A stretch of DNA of 28,233 bases, taken from NCBI GenBank assembly GCA_045538465.1, contig JAZSRK010000060.1, forward strand, positions 1 through 28,233, read 5' to 3'. The notes under the pieces were generated by a model. That model ran no database searches and was not told where the DNA came from. It saw only the letters and a program-made list of their open reading frames with translations. Positions 1-9,000 of this stretch are shown here, one piece after another (the first letter of the stretch is position 1; the number at the start of each line of letters is the position of its first letter). The DNA is from Limiplasma sp045538465. Lineage in GTDB: Bacteria > Bacillota > Clostridia > Christensenellales > Aristaeellaceae. A program made the position numbers and the translations under genes.

Positions 1-11
1 GACGGAAATGA

Positions 12-109
12 GCGCGTGCCCAGTGGGCACAACGCCGAAGGCGTTAGCGAATTGAAGTCGTCAACCGAAACGAGAATTGGCTACGGCAGTAGCCAAGGCG
101 AAGATTGAG
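12..109 (+). repeat. Dispersed 98-base hairpin element, copy 1
   Basis: This stretch aligns without gaps to 18981-19078. It contains three hairpins: GTGCCC-AGT-GGGCAC (16-30), AACGCC-GAA-GGCGTT (31-45) and TTGGCTA/TAGCCAA (77-83 with 90-96). The second hairpin differs in sequence from its counterpart in copy 2 but keeps full pairing and the same GAA loop. Function unknown; it lies outside genes in both places. Confidence 0.75.
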
Positions 110-246
110 GTTGCGGATCAGAGCCCACAAACCTTGCGCCACAGCGTTTAAAGCAAGCACAACGAGCGCCGTAGGCGCAAGATGTGCAACTTGAAGCAAT
201 TCGCAGAGGTTTCTCGACAGTCCGGGCCCCGCTCAGATCAACTCCC

Positions 247-283
247 CCCGCCTGCCGCGCCCACCGGCAGGCGGGCTTTTTTT
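247..283 (+). terminator. Rho-independent terminator
   Basis: A perfect 10-base-pair GC-rich stem (CCCGCCTGCC, 247-256, with GGCAGGCGGG, 266-275) has a 9-base loop and is followed by C and seven T residues. It would end transcription entering from the left and insulates the promoter at 346. Confidence 0.9.
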
Positions 284-345
284 CTCCCCGCAACACTATG
301 CTGGCGCTCGCCCCGCATCTTTCTCATACAACACATCATTTTTAA

Positions 346-374
346 TTGTATAACTCTGGAAATCATGGTACAAT
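346..374 (+). promoter_or_regulatory. Sigma-A promoter, extended -10
   Basis: TTGTAT (346-351), a 17-base spacer and TACAAT (369-374), with TGG directly before the -10 box. The start would be near 381, giving a leader of about 128 bases before the ATG at 509. The promoter closely resembles that at 10069-10097: same -35, same spacing, same -10, and a shared TGGAAA segment in the spacer. It probably drives 509-5707. Confidence 0.8.
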
Positions 375-508
375 AGTGACATTCAAAAGAAACATCGTCC
401 GTTTATTGCAGCGAAGGGCACAGCAGGCGGTTCTTTTTCTGCCTTGCGCACGCTGGCGCTTTCTGCCCGTTTGCTGTTTAGCCCCACCACCAAAGGGAGG
501 TCTTCCTC

Positions 509-727
509 ATGAAGCACACCGGTGGAGCTAATCAATCCGGTTATTACACCATTGACGGTGAAGGCTGTTGCTGGTGGTGGCTGCGCACCCCATACTGGGT
601 CGATTCAAGCCGTGGGTGGGTCATAGATTATGGAGGAGATACTGCCGTTCCCTATCTTTCTGGTGTCAATGGCGGCGTTCGCCCGGCACTCTGGCTCGAC
701 CTGAGATTGCTGAATGCTTCTCCGTAA
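509..727 (+). pseudogene. Remnant: lipoprotein gene start fused to DUF6273 tail
   Basis: The open frame has 72 codons. The ribosome binding site, ATG and first five codons (MKHTG) are identical to those of the lipoprotein gene at 6094, over about 34 bases. The protein then jumps straight to the last ~65 residues of a DUF6273 domain: GCCWWWLRTP followed by GVRPALWLDL. Signal peptide, lipobox and TPR-like scaffold are all missing. The simplest reading is an in-frame internal deletion of about 2 kb or more from a former fifth paralogue. It keeps a good promoter and ribosome binding site, so it may still be translated as a short cytoplasmic peptide. It could instead be a partial cassette taking part in recombination with the neighbours; nothing in the sequence proves that. 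Confidence 0.75.
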
Positions 728-741
728 ACCGAACTGTACAT

Positions 742-761
742 ACCCAAACCCGCATTGCTGC
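742..761 (+). promoter_or_regulatory. Leader box shared with the 10158 gene
   Basis: The segment reads ACCCAA, two or three bases, then CGCATTGCTGC. It recurs at 10113-10130 in the 5' untranslated region of the paralogue at 10158. Both lie 25-40 bases before a ribosome binding site. It may be a leftover of a common ancestral leader or a conserved RNA element. Confidence 0.4.
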
Positions 762-796
762 ACTCTGTCCCCACCGCACAAAAGGAGGTCTGTCCC

Positions 797-2959
797 ATGA
801 AACCTGCCGCCGCAAAACGACTCGCAGCGTGGCTGCTGCTGCTTGCTCTGCTCCTGACACTGACCGGCTGCGCAACTGGCAAGTACAACAAAGCGCGCAA
901 GCTGCTCAGTGAGGGTAACTATGCTCAGGCAGCGCTCATCTATGAAGAACTGGGGGACTACGAAGATTCCCCCAGACTGGCGCAGTACGCCGGAGCCGCT
1001 GCCGCTGGCGAAGCAGGCCATTACGCTGCCTGTCTGCCTGTTTTTGAGGCGCTGGGCGATTTTCAGGATAGCTCCATGTATCTGCAATACTACACCGCCC
1101 GGCAGTACGAAACACAAGCTGCAGCCGCTGCCGCTTCGGGCGATGCAGCCGGCACAGCCAGTCTCTATACCGAGGCTGCCAAAGGTTATACCGTGCTGTC
1201 GCTGTTTCTGGATGCAGACGCACGAAGGACCGGCTGCATACAGGCCATGTACGATGCGCCTGCCGTTTTTGCCGCCAATGGCGACTACGCAGGGGCTGCT
1301 TCCATCATGGCGGCATTTATCGACCTTATGCAGCAGACGCAGGGCGGTGTAGGCATTTATGCCGACGCTCCCGTCTGGGCAGATTATTACACCGCCTGCC
1401 AATACGAAAAAGACGGCGAAACCGCGCTTGCAGCCAACAGCTTCCTGAGCCTCGGTGCTTTTCAGGATGCGCCGCAGCGCAGCGAAACACTGTATCAGTC
1501 CGTCTATGCCGCAGCCGAAGCCGCCTTGGCAGACGGAAACCCCTACGCCGCATGGGAGCTGTTTTCCTCCATACCCGAATACCAGAACAGCCTTGAACGC
1601 TCCAAAGAGTGCCTATACAATTACGGCAAAGCCCTGCTGAACGCATGCGACTATGCCGGAGCCCGGCAGACCTTTGCTTCTCTTGGCGACTACAGCGATG
1701 CCCCTGCCTGCGTAAAAGCCTGCTGGTATGCCGAGGGCGAAGCGCTGCTGGCTGCTGTGCCCCCCGATTACCAAGGGGCGAAAGCCGCCTTTGAAAATGC
1801 CGGCGATCATGCCGATGCCGGCACCCGGTTTGCTGTACGCTGCTACGAGATCGGTGAAAGCTATCTTGCCGGCAACGAGCCGGATCATCCGGCAGCGATC
1901 GAGGCGTTTACGCAGGCAGGCAGCCACAGCGATGCGCCCCAGCGCATTCAGGAATGCTGGTACCAGATGGGCGAAGCAATGCTGAATGAGACCGACCCCG
2001 ACTATGACGGCGCAAAGCTCGCTTTCGAAAACGCTGGTGATTATGAGGATGCCTCCAGCCGATACGCCTCCTACTGGTACGCCAAGGGCGAAAGCTATCT
2101 GGCCGCCGAACAGCCGGATTACGAAGCCGCACAAGCCGCCTTTTCGGAAGCTGGCAGCTACCTTGACGCAGCCGAACGCGCCGCATACGGCTGCAGCTAT
2201 CAGAAAGCAACCGATCTGATGGTCGCCGGCGACTTTGCGGGTGCATACAGCGTGCTGCTGACCATCCCAGATTACAAGGATGTCAACGATCTGCTTACCA
2301 CCGACCCCAACCTGCTGGCAGCTGCCCGGGATGCGAGCATTGCGCCCTTCAGGCAGGTGGGGCAGTATGTTACCTATGGCGCCTACGAACAGGATAACAA
2401 TATGGATAACGGCAAGGAGCCCGTTGAATGGCTGGTGCTGGATTATGACGAAGAGACGCAGCAGGTACTGCTGATCAGCCGGTATGGGTTGGATAGCCGC
2501 CCCTTCAAAAACCACTGGGGTTCACCATGGCCCCAATGGGATGGCAGCGACATTCGCAAATGGTTGAATCGCGATTTCATGGATGCAGCCTTCACCCCAG
2601 AAGAACAAGCCGCTATTGCGATCTCCACTCTTTCCACTCCGGATAGTTTCTGGCAAAAAGGCTGCGGCGACACGAAAGATCATGTTTTCCTACTGAGCAC
2701 GGAAGAGGTGGAGCTATTCTTTGCCGATGAAGAGTCACGCCGTACAACGCCTACCGAGTATGCTCATGCGCAAGGTGCCAACCATGTAGGCTCCACCCTC
2801 AACGGTGTAGACTGCTGCATGTGGTCGCTTCGCTCGCCATATATCCAGGGACGTGAAACAAATGGTATACACGGCGATGGCCGCTTTGTCGGATGTGACA
2901 AGGAAGATAATTACTACGCCATTCGTCCGGCGTTCCGGCTGGATCTGAATGCCTTGTGA
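797..2959 (+). CDS. TPR-like repeat lipoprotein with one C-terminal DUF6273 head
   Basis: 720 residues. ATG 797 is chosen because AAAGGAGGT lies just upstream; an in-frame ATG at 755 lacks a site. Residues 1-25 form a lipoprotein signal with lipobox LTGC, predicting lipid attachment at Cys25 and display outside the membrane. Residues ~26-510 are about ten degenerate TPR-like units of the 'AAFxxAGDYxDAxxR..YW' type known from Clostridial surface proteins. Residues ~517-720 are one DUF6273 domain: EPVEWLVL, LLISRYGLD, IRKWLNRDF, VFLLSTEEVE, then a degenerate MWSLRSP and IRPAFRLDL ending. It belongs to the same plus-strand run as 509-727 and 3068-5707, with no terminator between. The TPR scaffold suggests protein contacts; the head's ligand is unknown. 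Paralogue of the three lipoproteins downstream. Confidence 0.9.
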   Translation: MKPAAAKRLAAWLLLLALLLTLTGCATGKYNKARKLLSEGNYAQAALIYEELGDYEDSPRLAQYAGAAAAGEAGHYAACLPVFEALGDFQDSSMYLQYYTARQYETQAAAAAASGDAAGTASLYTEAAKGYTVLSLFLDADARRTGCIQAMYDAPAVFAANGDYAGAASIMAAFIDLMQQTQGGVGIYADAPVWADYYTACQYEKDGETALAANSFLSLGAFQDAPQRSETLYQSVYAAAEAALADGNPYAAWELFSSIPEYQNSLERSKECLYNYGKALLNACDYAGARQTFASLGDYSDAPACVKACWYAEGEALLAAVPPDYQGAKAAFENAGDHADAGTRFAVRCYEIGESYLAGNEPDHPAAIEAFTQAGSHSDAPQRIQECWYQMGEAMLNETDPDYDGAKLAFENAGDYEDASSRYASYWYAKGESYLAAEQPDYEAAQAAFSEAGSYLDAAERAAYGCSYQKATDLMVAGDFAGAYSVLLTIPDYKDVNDLLTTDPNLLAAARDASIAPFRQVGQYVTYGAYEQDNNMDNGKEPVEWLVLDYDEETQQVLLISRYGLDSRPFKNHWGSPWPQWDGSDIRKWLNRDFMDAAFTPEEQAAIAISTLSTPDSFWQKGCGDTKDHVFLLSTEEVELFFADEESRRTTPTEYAHAQGANHVGSTLNGVDCCMWSLRSPYIQGRETNGIHGDGRFVGCDKEDNYYAIRPAFRLDLNAL

Positions 2960-3067
2960 CCATCTGCCTCAACCGAACGAAGTGCTGTGCTTGCCGACCC
3001 AGGGATTCTGGCACATCCCAGCGTTCCTCCTGGCGCGCCCGCTTATACACACCAAGGAGGTCTTTGA

Positions 3068-5707
3068 ATGAATTCCCGCAGCATTACAAAACAGATCACG
3101 ATCTGGCTCATGCTGATCACTCTGCTGCTTTCCCTGACCAGCTGCACCACAGCCAAGTACGAAAAAGCCAACAAGCTGATGCAGGAAGGCAAATATACCG
3201 AAGCCGCCCAGATCTACAGCGATTTAGGCGTCTATGAAGATGCCACCAAGATGGCCATCTACGCCAAAGCCGCCGCCGCCGGTGAAAACGGCGATTATTT
3301 TACCTGCCTGAACGGTTTTACCAGTCTGGGCAATTTCAAAGACAGCCCAGAACGGCTGGCATACTATACCGCCCGGCAGTGCGAAGCGCAAGCCGCCGCT
3401 GCCGGTGATGCAGCTGCTGCATGCAGCCTCTATGCCGAGGCTTTGCGCACCTATGCCGCACTGCCGCAGTATCTGGATGCCGACGCACGGGATGCAGCCT
3501 GCCTTCAGGCCATGTACGACCTGCCTGCCACGCTGGCGGCAGAAGGCGACTATGCCGGGGCTGCGGCTGCCATGTCTGCCTTTACCAACTTTATGGATCA
3601 GGAACGCGGCGGCGTAGGGATCTATGCCGATGCACCTGTCTGGGTGCAGTACTACACCGCCTGTCAGTACGAAACAGCCGGAGACTATATTCCCGCAGCC
3701 GATCTCTTTGCCAGCCTCGCCAGTTTTCAGGATGCCGCCCAGCGCAGCGAAATACTGTACCAAAGCGCCTATACCGCTGCCGAAGCAGCACTTGAGGAAG
3801 GGAACCCCTTTGCTGCATGGGAACTGTTTTCTGCCATGCCGCAATACCGGGATAGTCTCGAACGCTCCAAAGAAAGCCGGTACCTTTACGGCGAGACCCT
3901 GCTCGATGGCGGCGACTACACAGGAGCCCAACAGGTCTTTACCTCTCTTGGCGACTATAAAGATGCTTCCACCCGGTACGCAGACTATTGGTACACCAAG
4001 GGCGAAGACTTGCTCTTTGCAGCCCAGCCCGATTACGAAGGGGCAAAAGCAGCCTTTATCGAGGCAGGAGACTACAGCGATGCAAGCCAGCGGGCTGCCT
4101 ACGGCTGCGACTACCAGAAAGCCAAAGACCTGATGGCTGCTGGGGACTATGCCGGTGCCTATCAGCTTCTGTTGCTGCTTAACGGGTACGCCGATGTGGA
4201 TACGTTGCTGTCTACGGACGAAAACCTGTTGGCTGCTGCAAAGGCAGCCCGCGATGAAAGGATCGCACCCTTCCGCAATGTAGGGCAATACGTCCTTTTC
4301 GGCTCCTACGAGCAGGATAACGACCTGCAAAACGGCGCAGAGCCCATCGAATGGCGGGTGCTGCATTACGACGAGGATGCACAGGAAGTGCTGCTCATCA
4401 GCAGGTATGCGTTGCATAATCTACCGTATCATACCCCCAACAACTGGGAGTGGAATGATGAAGACATCCCTGTTTGGCCTGAAAGAGGATTTCCCACTTG
4501 GGCAGGAAGCAACATCCGTGCATGGCTGAATGATGAATTTCTGAACACCGCGTTCACAACCGAGGAACAAAACGCCATTGCTGAAGCAGCGCTTTCAACG
4601 AAGCATGGAAGGTCGGCTAAATACAATACCGATACAGTGGATAAGGTCTTCCTGCTGAGTATGGATGAGGTCGAATTGTATTTGCCAGACAACAGCGATC
4701 GCAAAGCCGCCCCGACAGCGTATGCTGTTGCAATGGGCGCTTATCAGTTCGAGGACTGCACAGTCGATGGTGTGGGCTGCAGCAACTGGTGGCTCCGTTC
4801 CTACACCACAGATATTTACACAGGCTTTCCCAACGTATACTATGTGGGTCTCGTCGGCTATATCAGCGAGACTTACATGATCTATGACAACCCCATCCGT
4901 CCCGCCATCAAACTCGATCTTAGTGCCGTATACAGCACCACTGGCACACCGGCGGATGCTACCGCCAATGAATCAGCAAGCGCAGACAACGAAAGTGATC
5001 TCCCCGCCGCACCGGCAAACGCCTCCACCTCTGACAACACAAAGCCAGCAGCCGAAGAAGTCATTGATGCTGCCGCACCTGCACCCGAAAGCACTGCCCC
5101 GGCGGTCGGCTCGTACATTACCTTCGGCCATTACCCCCAGACCGCAGAGGGCAACGACAACACCCCCATCGAATGGCTGGTGGTGGCCCGTGATGGCAAC
5201 AAGGTGCTGCTCATCAGCCGGTACGCGCTGGATTGCCAGCCTTATCAGAAGAGTAACTCTGCTATCACGTGGGAAGAATGTTCTTTGCGTACATGGCTGA
5301 ACGATACCTTTATCAACAAGGCATTCAATTCACAGGAACAAACCGGTATCCTGACCACTCATGTGCAAGCGCATAAGAACCCTGAGTATAGCACAAACCC
5401 CGGTGGCGGTACGCAGGATAAAATATTCTTGTTGAGCATAACAGAGGCGGAGACGTATTTCCAAAGTGATGAAGCACGGGTATGCAAGCTGACAGACTAT
5501 GCGGTAAAGCAAGGTTCTTATGAAAAAATCCTCGATACCACGATGGGGAACTGCTGGTGGTGGCTCCGGTCGCCCGGCTGCAATCAGGATAGTGCAGCCA
5601 ATGTGATCTATCTCGGCTCGGTCAACCGCATCGGCAACCCCGTCATCAACAACGGCAACGCCGTTCGCCCCGCTTTGTGGATCGATCTGGACTCCGGCAT
5701 CTTCTGA
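3068..5707 (+). CDS. TPR-like repeat lipoprotein with two DUF6273 heads
   Basis: 879 residues. ATG 3068 follows AAGGAGGT at good spacing. Lipobox LTSC puts the lipidated cysteine at residue 26. The TPR-like scaffold (residues ~27-400, about seven units) is shorter than in its paralogues. DUF6273 domain 1 spans ~402-620 and domain 2 ~680-879. Between them lies a low-complexity linker rich in Ala, Thr, Ser and Pro (about 620-680), typical of flexible spacers in exported proteins. Domain 2 is closer to the DUF6273 norm (CWWWLRSPG, AVRPALWIDL) than domain 1 (NWWLRSYTT, IRPAIKLDL). The second domain may have been gained by duplication or from elsewhere. It lies 108 bases after the previous gene, and the shared terminator is at 5910-5943. 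Confidence 0.9.
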   Translation: MNSRSITKQITIWLMLITLLLSLTSCTTAKYEKANKLMQEGKYTEAAQIYSDLGVYEDATKMAIYAKAAAAGENGDYFTCLNGFTSLGNFKDSPERLAYYTARQCEAQAAAAGDAAAACSLYAEALRTYAALPQYLDADARDAACLQAMYDLPATLAAEGDYAGAAAAMSAFTNFMDQERGGVGIYADAPVWVQYYTACQYETAGDYIPAADLFASLASFQDAAQRSEILYQSAYTAAEAALEEGNPFAAWELFSAMPQYRDSLERSKESRYLYGETLLDGGDYTGAQQVFTSLGDYKDASTRYADYWYTKGEDLLFAAQPDYEGAKAAFIEAGDYSDASQRAAYGCDYQKAKDLMAAGDYAGAYQLLLLLNGYADVDTLLSTDENLLAAAKAARDERIAPFRNVGQYVLFGSYEQDNDLQNGAEPIEWRVLHYDEDAQEVLLISRYALHNLPYHTPNNWEWNDEDIPVWPERGFPTWAGSNIRAWLNDEFLNTAFTTEEQNAIAEAALSTKHGRSAKYNTDTVDKVFLLSMDEVELYLPDNSDRKAAPTAYAVAMGAYQFEDCTVDGVGCSNWWLRSYTTDIYTGFPNVYYVGLVGYISETYMIYDNPIRPAIKLDLSAVYSTTGTPADATANESASADNESDLPAAPANASTSDNTKPAAEEVIDAAAPAPESTAPAVGSYITFGHYPQTAEGNDNTPIEWLVVARDGNKVLLISRYALDCQPYQKSNSAITWEECSLRTWLNDTFINKAFNSQEQTGILTTHVQAHKNPEYSTNPGGGTQDKIFLLSITEAETYFQSDEARVCKLTDYAVKQGSYEKILDTTMGNCWWWLRSPGCNQDSAANVIYLGSVNRIGNPVINNGNAVRPALWIDLDSGIF

Positions 5708-5973
5708 TCTGTCATCGTCCACTCTTGCGCAGCAGGCGCAATCTTTTGCGGTCGTAAGGCGGCGTGCTGATCATCCATTCCTTCGAGAGCGAGGGTGGGT
5801 GCATCCGTACCGCCTTTGCCAGCAACAGCGGGCAAGGACATAAATGCCGGGGGCATACTTGTGAGCATGCTTGGCGGTTTCCGGCGCAGTTTACGAGATA
5901 AATCAAACGGCCCGCAGGCTTTTCAGCTTGCGGGCTGTTTTGTTGCGAAAAGGCTTGAAATGGGCAAAACAAC
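5708..5973. other. Intergenic segment, no gene recognised
   Basis: The 386 bases between the two lipoprotein genes hold no convincing coding region; the open frames here lack ribosome binding sites and family resemblance. Apart from the terminator at 5910-5943 and the promoter at 5974-6002, nothing is identified. Confidence 0.6.
5910..5943 (+). terminator. Rho-independent terminator of the first lipoprotein operon
   Basis: GCCCGCA (5910-5916) pairs with TGCGGGC (5929-5935) around a 12-base loop, followed by the T-rich TGTTTTGTTG. It separates the 509-5707 unit from the promoter at 5974. Confidence 0.8.
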
Positions 5974-6002
5974 GTGCAAGCATGGCAGAAATATGCTATA
6001 CT
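5974..6002 (+). promoter_or_regulatory. Extended -10 promoter for the WG-repeat lipoprotein
   Basis: TATACT (5997-6002) is preceded by TGC, an extended -10 element. The -35 position 17 bases upstream reads GTGCAA, a weak match. The spacer has a TGGCAGAAA segment similar to the TGGAAA segment in the spacers of the promoters at 346 and 10069. The start would be near 6009, leaving an ~85-base leader. Confidence 0.6.
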
Positions 6003-6093
6003 ATGTCTACATGGAGTGTTGGGAAAAATTGGGGGAGGCCGGCATTGCTTTGCTCCCCGTATAAAGCACGATTGCCAAAGGGAGGTCTTCCTC

Positions 6094-9000
6094 ATGAAGC
6101 ACACCGGTATTGCAAAACGTATTACGGCTTGGCTGCTGTTGGCGGCCTTGCTGACCCTATCGGGATGCAGCACCGGGCAGTACGAGCGGGCGGGCAAGCT
6201 GGTAGCACAGGGAAGGTACGCCGAGGCCGCCCTTTTGTACGAAGAATTGGGGGTATACCAAGACTCTGCCATGCTGGCGCTGTATGCCAAGGCCGCCGAT
6301 GCAGGCGAAAGGGGAGACTACGCCAGCTGTTTCAGCGGGTTTTCGTCGCTGGGCGGTTTTAACGATAGCCCTCTGCGGCTTACCTACTATACCGCCCGCC
6401 AGCACGAGAGCAACGCAACGGCGCTGCTAAGTGCAGGTGACCCTGCGGGCTGTTTTGATGCCTATGCACAGGCGGCAACTGTCTACGGCACCATGCCCCT
6501 GTATCTGGATGCCGGTGCACGGCGCGAGGCTTGCATTCAGGCCATGTACGACCTGCCTGCCCAGCTGGCTGCCGGGGGCGACTATGCCAACGCCGCCGCC
6601 CGTATGGCTGCCTTTACAGACTATATGCAGACCCAGCAAAACGGGCTGGGTCTGTATCTGGATGCCCCTGTCTGGGCAGCGTATTACACCGCCTGTCAGC
6701 AGCAGCTAAATGGCGACTATGCCCTCGCCGCAGAAGGCTTTGCCCGCCTTGGTGCATTCAGCGATGCCCCTGCGCGCCTGAGTACCATCCACCAAGCCGC
6801 CTACGAAAAGGCAGAGGCTGCCCTTGCTGCGGGCGACCCCTATACCGCATGGACGCTGTTTGCCGCCATACCGGGGCATGCCGATAGCTTGCAGCGGGCC
6901 AAAGATTGCCTCTACCGCTACAGCGAAGCCCTGCTGGCGGGGCGCGATTACAGCGGCGCCCGGCTGGGCTTTGCCGCCCTTGGCAGCTACAGCGATGCTG
7001 CCGCTCGCCTCAAAGAATGCTGGCAGCTGGAAGGCGATGCGCTGCTAAGTGCCGATCCCCCCGATGTGGAGGGCGCAAAGGCGGCTTATGCCAACGCCGA
7101 CGGCGATGGCAATACCGATGCTCAGCTGGCTGCCTATTGGTACAACAAAGGCGAAGAATTGCTCAGCCTCCCCGTGCCCGACTACGAAGGGGCAAAGGCA
7201 GCCTATGCCAATGCCGGTACCTATCTGGATGCCGCCACCCGGTTTTCTGTGCGCTGCTACCAGATCGGCGAAAGCCATCTCGCCGCCGCAAAGCCCGATC
7301 TGGCTGCCGCCATTACCGCTTTTGAACAGGCAGGCGACTACAACGGTGCCCCCAGCCGCATACAGGAATGCTGGTATCAGCTGGGCAAAGCGCTGCTCCA
7401 TGCGCCCGCCCCCGACTACGAGGGCGCTGCCGCCGCCTTTGCCAGCGCCGGCGACTATGCGGATGCCTCCTCCGGCCTCATCTATGCGCAAGCCAACACC
7501 CTGATGGCCGCCGGGCAGTACAATGCTGCCTACGAGCTGCTGCTTACCATACCGGGCTACGAAAACACCGATGCCCTGCTGCAAGAAAGCCAGTCTATGC
7601 AAGCAGCCGCCTCTGCGCTGCAAACGATCAGCGACCCCGGCGCTCTGTCGGATGGCTATATCGCCTTTACCGCCGCCGATGGCAAGCATGGCTATGTAAA
7701 CGCCATCACCGGTCAGGTCATCCAACCCCAGTGGGATGATGCACGCCCCTTCTCCCAAGGGCTGGCAGCGGTTAAGCAAAACGGCAAATGGGGCTACATC
7801 GACAAGACCGGTGCCGTGGTCATCGGCTTTCAGTGGGATCACGCCGGTGCTTTCTCCGAAGGGCTGGCAGATGTTTTGCTCAAAGGACAATACGGCTTTA
7901 TCGACCAAAGCGGCGCTATGGTCATCGTGCCCCAGTACCATACCGCCTGGCCCTTCTCCGAGGGGCTGGCCAAGGTGGATCAAGGCGGCAAGCAAGGCTA
8001 TATCGACAAAACCGGCACCATGGTCTTCTCTGCCCGCTGGGATGAAGCCCAATACGATTTTTTCGAAGGGCTTATCGCCGTGCGTCAGGGCAGCAGCTGG
8101 GGCTACATCGACCAGAGCGGCAACACCGTCATTCGCCCCCAGTGGGATGAAGCCGGGCCCTTTTCCCAAGGGCTAGCCGCCGTCAAAACCGAAGGGCAAT
8201 GCGGCTTTATCGACAAAACCGGCACTTTGGTCATCGATACCCGCTGGGATGAGGCAGGCATCTTTGCCGAAGGGCTGGCCGCCGTCAAGCTGAACGGCAA
8301 ATGGGGCTACATCGACCAGAGGGGTACCCTTGTCATCCCCCCCAAGTGGGATTATACCGACCAGTTCAGCCAAGGGCTGGCGCGGGTGCAGCTAAACGGC
8401 AAATACGGCTATATCGACAAAACCGGCGCAGAGGTCATCCCGCTCCAGTGGGATAATGCGTGGAATTTCTCCGGTGGGCTGGCGCAGGTAAAGGTAGGCA
8501 ACGCCTTTGGGCTCATCGACCGCACCGGCGAAGTGGTGCTGGGTCTCGGCGCTGCCCCGGTATTTCCCCTTGCTGGCAACGCAGCCCTGCAGGAGTATTG
8601 GTACACCACTGGCCAAGCCCTGCTGGATGCGCCCCAGCCCGATCACCAAGCCGCCTACGATGCCTTTGTGCTGGCTGGCAGCTACCAAGACGCGCCCAGC
8701 GGTGCCAGCTATGCGCTGGCGCATCTGCTGCTTTCCGCCGCAGACCCCTATGGCGCATACAACCAGCTCATCACCCTGCCCGGCTACCGGGATGCCGACC
8801 TTTTGCTGACCACCAACGCAGACTTGGTCGCCATTACGGACATGCTATCCGGCATCACCTTTGCCAAGGGTTCCTCCGAAAACTTTGTGGCTTTCTGCAC
8901 CGCCGACAGCAAATGCGGCTACATCCATACCCTTACCGGCAAAGTGCTGCCGCCCCTGTGGGATGATGCGGGCGATTTCTCCCAAGGGCTGGCAGCGGTA

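Larger units (their letters stand above)
1..345. other. Gene-free upstream segment
   Basis: No credible coding region is visible here. Short open frames exist on both strands but lack ribosome binding sites and recognisable domains. The segment holds one copy of a dispersed 98-base repeat, further small inverted repeats (for example GCGCC-GTA-GGCGC), and an intrinsic terminator that probably ends a gene lying left of the window. Confidence 0.6.

Noticed and set aside
605..1402. Long minus-strand frame opposite the first lipoprotein gene (similarly 1613-2515, 3224-4417, 7045-8169, 10998-11984)
   Set aside because: These are antisense shadows of GC-rich, repetitive plus-strand genes. They lack ribosome binding sites, and the plus frames have signals, lipoboxes and known domains.
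5974..6093. N-terminal extension of the WG-repeat protein from ATG 5974 (and from 10035 for the 10158 gene, 755 for the 797 gene)
   Set aside because: Two of the extensions overlap promoters, all would bury the lipoprotein signal, and the internal ATGs have strong ribosome binding sites.
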